From positions 2,997,001 to 3,061,000 of the forward strand of contig OX453282.1 of NCBI GenBank assembly GCA_949710005.1: a stretch of DNA of 64,000 bases. Reading direction: 5' to 3'. Source of the DNA: Ricordea florida (lineage: Eukaryota; Cnidaria; Anthozoa; Corallimorpharia; Ricordeidae). Position 1 is the stretch's first letter. Each line of letters starts with the position of its first letter. The notes beneath the pieces are model-generated. The model was not told where the DNA came from. It made no database searches and was given only the letters and a program-made list of their open reading frames with translations. The position numbers and the translations under genes were made by a program. Of the stretch, positions 14,301 to 24,100 are shown in pieces.

Positions 14301-17300
14301 TAGATTTTTTCATTTATTATGTTCTCGAAGATATTAGCCTCTTCAGGGCTACTCTGAAATTCGAGTTTTGAATAAAGTTTATGCATGCATGCATGCATGC
14401 AGGTACGTACGTACGTATGTCTGTCTGTCTGTCTGTCTGTATGTGTGTATGTAGACGAGAGAGTCAGTTTTGCCACCGTACGATTGAGGTGCTGACGTTA
14501 CGAGCGTTACCCCTCTCTTAAAGCGATCGGTCAAAGGAGAACTTAACAATCGGAGTCTATCCCTAACCTTTGTACATCTTGTTTCAGGTCCGACGATACC
14601 ACCCTTAATTCAAAATGCAGTGAATTCCAGTTCAACCTCCCTAATGTTTGATCTCTACCCCCCACGGGAATACTATGCCGCGCACGGTATCCTGGGATAC
14701 AAGGTGCATTACTGGAAACGAAGTGAGTCGGCAGTAAACGCGAGGGTAATGCAACTTCCTCCGGGTAACGTGACAGCAAATGCAACAGGACTCGAAGAGT
14801 ACGTGGAGTATTGTCTGTCAGCCCTAGTCTTCACAAGTCACGGAGATGGAAAACTGAGCGCTTGTGTTACCGCCTGGACCGCTGAAGATGGTAATCCATG
14901 AAATTTCCATTTCTAATTTCACTATATGGTATTTTACTATGGCACTGTTTAAAATGAGAGTAGTTCTAAATTGTAGATGAAACCATATGCTATCATTCTT
15001 TGGAAAGCTACTGAGCAGTACTGTACTGTGGTACTGTTTGTTTTACTGTACAGTGTGGTTCTAACTTTTTCATCTGTGGATCAAACCATGCAAAGTAACC
15101 ATTCTTTGTAAAGCTACTGAACAGTACTGTACTGTGGTACTGTTTGTTTTACTGTACAGTGTGGTTCTAACTTTTTCATCTGTGGATCAAACCATGCAGT
15201 GTCACCATTCTTTAAAATTTGCAATCATCTCTTTATTTTCCAGTTCCCGATGCCGCGCCCTCGAACGTTGTGGTCAGCACCTCTAGCCCTACCAGCGTTA
15301 CGGTTACCTGGCAACAACTTCCCGCTGATTTGCTCAATGGCAACCTACTTGGATATCGTATTGTTCTCCAAAAGTCAACTGTTCATCGGCAAAGGCGCAG
15401 TTTACCAGAAAACGTATTCACTGTAAATGAGACTACTTTATCCTGGACTTTGGAAGGACTGGAAATACACACCAACTACTGCGTTCAAGTTTTAGGTTTT
15501 ACCAGGATTGGCGATGGAGTTGCCAGTAACTGGACTTGCGTTTTGACAGAGGAAGACGGTACGATACCGCTAGTAGATTGTGTACTCCTCTTAAGCCAAA
15601 AATTATTATTAGTGTAGATGTCACCCTCTTTGACCAAAAATTATCATTATAATAATAATGATAATTATTATAGAATTAATTATAATAATTATGATTAAAG
15701 ACTTTATTTATACAGAGTAGCACATAATAGCCATAGGCTAATAAACTTGTAGCCCTGATTAAATTGATATAATATTCAAAGGTCGACCATACCACCGGGG
15801 TCTATGTCCTCTACTCTTTTCGAACAGTGTTGTGGGATCTTTAACGTTCCACAAGAACAGTGCTGTGAGACGCGGCCTTCGGGTTTTCGTCCTTACCCGA
15901 GATGAATAGAATGTCTAACCATTTGAAGGTGTCATAACAGCACATTCTCCTCAGTTATTTTAAGACCTTGAGTGTTGGACCGGCCGGGGTTTGAACTCAC
16001 GACTTCCCGCTCGACAGGCCGGCGCTCTACCAACTGAGCTAACCGAGCGGCGGTTATAATGTTATAATGTTATAAAGCCATGTTCAATCAAACGTTATCA
16101 ATCTCGGTATTCTAAAAGTTGTTTGAGTAGCTCTTTTGCCTATACATTCTGATAATACTTTGGAGGATGTAAAGTTTAGGATTTGTTTTTTTAGCTTCTT
16201 CGCAAGATTCAGTTTAATCCGCAAGCTATTACGGAACGCTTTTCCCTAGTTTAATTAACTTCTTGTTCATACGTTGTTATAGATGGAAGAGCTCTTTATT
16301 CCCTACAAAGATTGCATACAACCGATAATCATCTCATTAGCTCTGGCGGACGTTATCCCCCTTTTCACCTTACTACGGTACTAATAACTTTTCCACTCAC
16401 GGGCTCCATTGACAAATAAACCCTGTACTGCATACAACTTGAGAAGGAGTAATAACATAATCGTCCCGCGTTTTAACTCGCAGTTCCTAAAAAACTCAAT
16501 TAGCTATAGAGGCGCTATTCTTTGGAACGCTGTCTCGAGTCATTTTACAGACCAGTTTACTGTTTTTTATCACAAAGTGAAGGACTCTTATTTTAAGGAA
16601 CTTGATTTTAGTGCACAGTCGGTCCAGTCGCTGCCCAGGCACTACCAAGATTTTAAATGCTTTTAACTATAGTCAGTTTACTTAGAGGTAACTAATGTAA
16701 ATTCATTTTATTTTTTGGTTAAAATCTTACTGGGTATTTTTAGAGTTTCAATTGTAGTTGTATTTTTCAAGTGATGTTATTCTTATTTTTATACAGTTTT
16801 ATCCATTTGTAATCATTTTTTACACGACCCCACAAGCTTTGAGCTTTAAACCATATCGTGTTTAAATAAAGGATATATATGTATGTATGTATTGTATTAC
16901 GCGACGTTTTTGCTTGTAAAACTGTAAACGATTTGAGCCCAGGAGTCTCAGTGGTTCTTTGTTGAGTTTAATCGTTTCTACTTGTTTTCATCTCTTTTTC
17001 CTTAGCACCTAGCGCACCTCCGTCAAATATCACTGCGCACAGCGCAGGTCCCTTTTCAATCATGGTGACTTGGGAACCAGTACCACTAATCGACAGAAAT
17101 GGTTTGGTAATTGGATACAAAGTCATGTATGCAACCGACGCCGGTTCCCATCGAAGTTCAGCAACTACAGTTAATTCATCAACAACTTCGTACAAAGTCA
17201 CAGGTCTTTTTGCTTACACGAGCTACTGCATCCAAATGGTGGCATACACCAGTGCGGGTGATGGACCCGTCAGCGCATGCGTGATAGCAAGAACCAGAGA

Positions 17301-17827
17301 AGGGGGTAAGAAATTTAGTCAGTGTCTAGACAACTGTGCACCTACCCCTCCCCCAACCTAACATTAACTTTTTAACTTATTTATTTTTAACTTATTTATT
17401 CATATTTGGTTTGCGTTTCTTGAGTTTTGTATCGCATTGTCATAGTTTCTCGCTTAGTAATCACCGATTGTTTATCATTGGTTAATTTTTTCATTTTCAT
17501 GTGTTACCACGCCCTGTTATGTAATCATCTTTGTTATATTATGTCATCTTTTATACTGTAAACCTATTTAAGGACATTGTAATTTCTTATTCACTTGCAC
17601 TGCAACTGATGAAGGTCATTGACCGAAACGTCTATTTTTATTAAATTTTTAAACTTTTTTTAGATATTTTACTGTATATATATATATATATTTTTTTTTT
17701 TTCGCTCGAAGTTGTCCGTCCTCGTTTTCCACAATTGCCTACAAATTTCATTACTCGAGGTTTGGACTACGAATCCTTTTGGATCCTTCTGGCGTGTGGC
17801 ATCCCTGTTGGCTCGAAGCATCATAAC

Positions 17828-17867
<40 letters not shown>

Positions 17868-20800
17868 GTTATATATACTCAAGTATATAATACTTGAGCC
17901 CAAAACAATACCACGCACCTCTTTGAGACTTTTTATATCATTGTAACTTTAACCGGCCCCAGCTCTTTTGTTTTCAGGGTTAGAGGCATCATTTGCGTAG
18001 TTTGGTCTACATGTCTTAGAATGTTTTGTTGTCTTAAATAATGCAAAAGGTTGCTAGAGATGTACAACACCTCCATCTGTTAAGTAATTTTAGTTTTGAC
18101 TGAAAGAGAATTAAGAAGGAATCCACGACAGTTGATGTCCAAAAAGAGTGTGTCCTTTAGTATGATCCGGATCAGGAATTCTGATGCAGTGTTAGACGAA
18201 TCATGATGCAAAGGAGGAACCGATGAATCCTTGTCCAAAGTGGATTCAACGGTTCCCTTAATGCGCGCCATAAGCTGAGTCATCTTGGATCACATATCCT
18301 GATCCGGATCATACTCAAGGGAATGTACACCACGAGACACCATCTTGCCTGCATCCGTTTCCCTCTCCAATTCTTATTATAAAAAAAAGAAAACAAGAAG
18401 AACGAATTCTTCCATTATTCCATTACTAACTTGAAGCTCCACAAAGACGTTTACTGAACACCAATTTTGAGTATATTTGATGGTATAGCACTACGAAGCC
18501 GCAGTCCAGGAGATCTTTCCCTGTGAAAAGATATTGAAAAAAAAAACACATGAAGGCGAACAGTAGAGAGGAAGAGAAGGGAACTATAGCTAGGAATGTT
18601 GACATGGTTCCGAGGGGAATGAGGAGTGGACGCCATCTTGATTTCACAATTTGACGCGATATATTGTTTTCTCTGTTCCACCCCAGTCCCATCTGCGGCT
18701 CCTGGTAATATATTCGTTGACAGCAACGACCTTAAGACTGTCGATTTGCGCTGGAGTCCGATCCCTTCCGACAAGGTACAGGGAGAGTTAGTGGGATATG
18801 CTGTACTCATCCAAGAGTTGGATGTCCAGTTCCTTGTTTCTGCCTGTTACTTGTCACTCCAGTTTCAAAAGGAGAATTTGACCGAAGATTCTTGCATTCG
18901 GATAGCTGCTACGACGAGAGCGGGATTTGGGAATTTCACGGATTGCATATCGATAACCATCCGTGAGTACTGTATTGTGGTACTGTTTGTTTTACTATAC
19001 AGTGTGGTTCTAACGTTTTCATCTTAGTGGATCAAACCATACCGTGTGACCATTTCTTTGTAAAGCTACTGAACAGCACTGTACTATACAGCATGGTTCT
19101 AACCTTTTTATCTCTGGATCAAACCAAGCAATATAGTCATTCTATGGAAAGCTATTGAACAGTACTGTACTGTTGTACTGTTTGTTTAACTGTGTACTGT
19201 GAGTCTAACGTTTTCATTTGTGGATCAAACCACGCAGCGTAATAAATCTTTGTAAAGCTACTGAACAGTGCTGTATAGTGGACCTCTCAGTCTTTTACTA
19301 TACACTGTGACCTTAAAATTTTTGATTTCATGTGACCATCCTCTGCAATATTACAGAAGAGTACTGTGCTATGGTTTTGTTGGTGTTTTATGGAGTGCGG
19401 TATATTTATGATTGACCACAAGTACTATTCACTAGGTACATGTGAGACAGCGGTTTTTGTCATTTCCATACAACATCATGTTAGTCAAAATTCTGTGCAT
19501 TCGGGTGAGATTTTACTGGTGAGGACACTTCCTGGTTTCTTTCATGATGATCTTGATTCTTACAGCAAAAAGAAAAATGAAATTCAATTGCCACCACTTC
19601 TCCTGTTCTTCTTTCAGCTCTTTTGACCTTCACTACAAAACAGGTTTCAGCCAGCTTGTTTAGAGGAATATCTTCAGTAAAAGTCGCGTGGAACTTTGAA
19701 GATGAGGAGCAACAGACTGGAAGGGTGATTGGCTACTTCATCAAGTTTCAACCAACGGAAACCGGCGGAGAGCCGGTGCCAGACGACCAAGCTCATCCAG
19801 AATTCATGGCAGTGTGCAGTACGCTTTCAGAGATTATTCTCAGAAATCTTACGTCTTACACGAAGTATAAAATACAAGTAGCACCGCTCACTCTTGATGG
19901 TAAATTAAACTACAGCGACCCAGTTTATGGAGGTAACATTCTAACGCTGGGACGGGGTTGTTTGAAGCAGGGTTAAGGTAACCCAGGGCAAGTGCGAAAT
20001 TTAAATGCAGATATGAGAGCTTAAAAAGCACATTACTATAATTCTTTTTGAATAAAATTTGGTTGTTTAAAGCAGGGTTAAGGTAACCCAGGGCAAGTGC
20101 GAAAATTTAATACAGATATGCACACTCACTATAATTCTCTTTGAATAAAATTTGATGATTGTATGCTCTGACAAAAATAGAGAAAGTTATCGGAGAAAAT
20201 GGTTTTTAACAAGAGGAAAAGAAAACCGGGTTAAAATTTAACCCTGGCTTAGCGCTAATCGGCCTTAAAACAACCGGCTCCTGATGTAAAACAATTTTAC
20301 TGATTATCTTAGAGAAAACGCTGCTTGGAACTGTCTGTTAGGCCAATAGTAATGTGAAGATGCCCATCACATAACATCAAACTTACGTTTTCACCATTGA
20401 AGGGGAAGCGGCTTTTCTAATGTCACAGTATTCAACTTCAACTGCGCAGGAATACACTTTTCAGGATAACCGCTGCCGTATGGCATACGTACGCAAGGTT
20501 TGCTTGGCATTTCCGTCGCTTGGTAACATAACGATATGAAAACCTGTAAAACCTGCTTTGAAAACGTACCATGTTTGCACTATGGACCATGAATTGAAAT
20601 GGCGATGTAGAATTGAGCCTCGTGAAACAGTTTAAAAGCGAATACGTTTGGTCGAAAAATGCGAGCTTCAACGAGCCTTGCCCTCTGTTCTTTGGCGAAG
20701 TTGAAAGGTTCACGTCCGGTCAAGATCTTTCCTTTTTTAGCTCGTGGATCTCGTGTATTCACAAGGTATTGGGATGGTGGGTCAGAAATGTCACGGAAAA

Positions 20801-21124
20801 CGTGTAACAAAAGAAACATCGAAGTCAATAGTAACCTTGGATTTTCCATGTAATTGGTGATGCTCTTTTACTTTCTTAACTCGTGAGTCTCGTGGATTCA
20901 CGAGATATTGCCGGGGATGGTGGGTCAGAAATTTCATGGATAACGTATAACAAAAGAAACAGCAGAGCCAATAGTAACCTTGGATTTCCCACGTAGTTAA
21001 TTATCGTCTTGAATCTTCGTTCTGTCGTTTCGTTCTAGCTTATCACAATCCTCGTACTTACAATCCAAATTGTGTTGCATTAAACGCATGCCACTTGTGT
21101 GCTTAAGTACATACCATACAATTC

Positions 21125-21166
<42 letters not shown>

Positions 21167-24100
21167 TTTCTTAATATTGGTAACTCTTACTACTCTCTAA
21201 CTCATTCTCATCATTTTACCGTGTATAAAGTTTATGATGATATGATGATGGCCCATGGGGGCTCTTGAGGCCGGCTAGAAGATCACGTCACCCATCCCGG
21301 TCTGAGTCACTGGCCCTCCAGTTTGGGGGTTGGGCGTGCCGCTATTCCCCGCAGCCCATAAAAATACTTGATTACGGAAACCGAAAAGACTAGGATTGGT
21401 AACTTTTAAGTTAAAACATTTTATCCACGAGCTCACTATCGGGTACCTTTGATTTTAATAGCATTTCATTAACATTGAACACGACAAGGTCAAATCTTCA
21501 TCTTTTGCTTCGCTTCAATTGAAACTGTTGAAATAATTGCAGCTATTTCAAATGTTGCCTTGGCAAAGTTGCCAAGAGTGGCAGTCGGTCAATCAGAGGA
21601 ATACGGAAAAACTGTCCCAGTGACAGATTTTACGCAATAAAAAACGTTGCAATAAAAAGTGTCTTTAAACAGACTCCACACAATCATATCGTCTATAGCT
21701 CACACTCTGTTTTTAGCAGATAAAGTCCTATTGGAACTGCGATTCTACCGACGCTAAAGTTTCTTGTTTACGATTTTCTTTTGTTACCAGAAACTTGTCG
21801 TTGCACCAAATCTTTAAGGGTGTCATTGATACCAAGTCATCTAGATTCGAGCTCGAAAATTTCTGGGAGTCTGACCCCACTGATAACCTCCTTGATAACA
21901 GACACATGTGGTTATTGCGAAGAACATATCGCGACAGAGGTACAAGGAGTAAGCTCTGACAACGTTCTAGAAGAGGAGATCATCTTTCCCATGTCACGAA
22001 TCCAAGCCTTCGGGAACACCGCATACAGCAAGTTCATACCAGTTATATCAGTACCCGGGATGGTGCTAATTCAGAAGAAGGGAGTTGACAAAGGTTTTCT
22101 AACTAAAGTCATGGCAACATCTGTTTTGGACTCCTGGCCTGCTTTCTTCATCACTCTGATATTTGCAATATTGGCGGGAATAATTATCTGGTTCTTAGTA
22201 AGTATTTTACAAAGAGTTTGCTTTCACTACATGGTTTGATCCACAGATGAAAACGTTAGAACCACACTGTATAGTAAAACAAACAGTACCACTGTACAGT
22301 ACTGTTCAGTAGCTTTACAAAGAATAGTCACACTGTATAGTAAAACAAACAGTACCACAGTACAGTACTGTTCACTAGCTTTGTAAAGAATGGTCACACT
22401 GCATGGTTTGATTCACAGATGAAAACGTTAGAACCACACTGTATAATAAAACAAACAGTACAACAGTACAGTACTGTTCAGTAGCTTTACATAGAATGGT
22501 CACACTGCATGGTTTGATCAACAGACGAAAACGTTAGAACCACACTGTATAATAAAACAAACAGTACCACTGTACAGTACTGTTCAGTACCTTTACAAAG
22601 AATAGTCACACTGTATAGTAAAACAAACATTACCACAGTACAGTACTGTTCACTAGCTTTGTAAAGAATGGTCATACTGCATGGTTTGATCCACAGATGA
22701 AAACGTTAGAACCACACTGTATAACAAAACAAACAGTATCACTGTACAGTACTGTTCAGTAGCTTTTCAAAGAATAGTCACACTGTATAGCAAAACAAAC
22801 ATTACCACAGTACAGTACTGTTCACTAGCTTTGTAAAGAATGGTCACACTGCATGGTTTGATCCACAGATGAAAAAGTTAGAACCACACTGTATAGTAAA
22901 ACAAACAGTACCACAGTACAGTACTGTTCACTAGCTTTGTAAAGAATGGTCACACTGCATGGTTTGATCCACAGATGAAAAAGTAAGAAGACACTGTACA
23001 GTAAAGCAAAAAATACCACAGTACAGTACTGTTCAGTAGCTCTCCAAGGAATGGTCACACTGTATCAGTGGTTTGAGACAACCAGAACCACACTTAGTTA
23101 ATTTGTCAACACATACAAATGCAGCATTGCCCTTATCCTTGTTTTCTTCATTTTGCAGGATACTGGTCCAAACCAGGAGCAGTTTCCACGAAGATATATC
23201 AACGGTGCTGGCGAAGGTTTTTGGTGGGCTTTCATTACCATGACAACAGTTGGGTAAGTACAGTATTACCTTAAAGGAGTCTGTCCTGGAGAATTTAATA
23301 ACTTTTGGACAGTGCTGTTCCAAAAATGCGACTATACAGAGATAAAGACGGAAAGGAGTCCGTCGACATTTTTCTACTGTCAATTCCGCTGCCGTTAGCA
23401 GTATGCTATTTTCGGCTTAAAAAGAATTATTCCCGTCCTCATACGAAACGTAACAAGAATTTGATTTATTAATCATTGCCGTACACGGCAGTACTCTGCT
23501 GGCCATCGCTGTCGTTCGCCGTTAGCAGTTTATTGTTATGGTGACGCTTAACTTTCTTTTATAAAACCAGGAGCCTCGTAGGGAAGAGGATCGTTTCTGG
23601 TAATAAACCTCCTATTTAAAGACACATTGATACAAGAGAACCGAAGCATACTTAACACTGAACTTAATACTCAAATTAAACGAAACTTAACACTCGAAAG
23701 TTAACTTGACAAACGTAATTTAGATTCATTGCACTGTACACTTCATGTTAACAGATATGGTGATCGCTGTCCCCAGTCCGATCGAGGCAAGGTGTTTGGG
23801 ATGGCCTGGTCTCTAATCGGCCTCATTCTGTTCGGGATCTTCATGGGTTATCTGACAGCAGTTCTCACTGTCACTGTTATTAACATGGAGGATGCGCGTT
23901 ACAACCCTCAGAACAAAAAGGTAAAGTCAACTGCCAAGATTTTCTGAGTGACGGGAGCCAATCAGAACGCGCTAAAAGAAACTACTTACAAATTTGGTAA
24001 ATACTGTTAACAGATGTTCGTTTCATTCCCAGGTCGCGGTGGTCTTGGACTCGGCTGAACACCAGATGGCGGTTACTAAGTTCAGGAACAAGGTTCAAAT

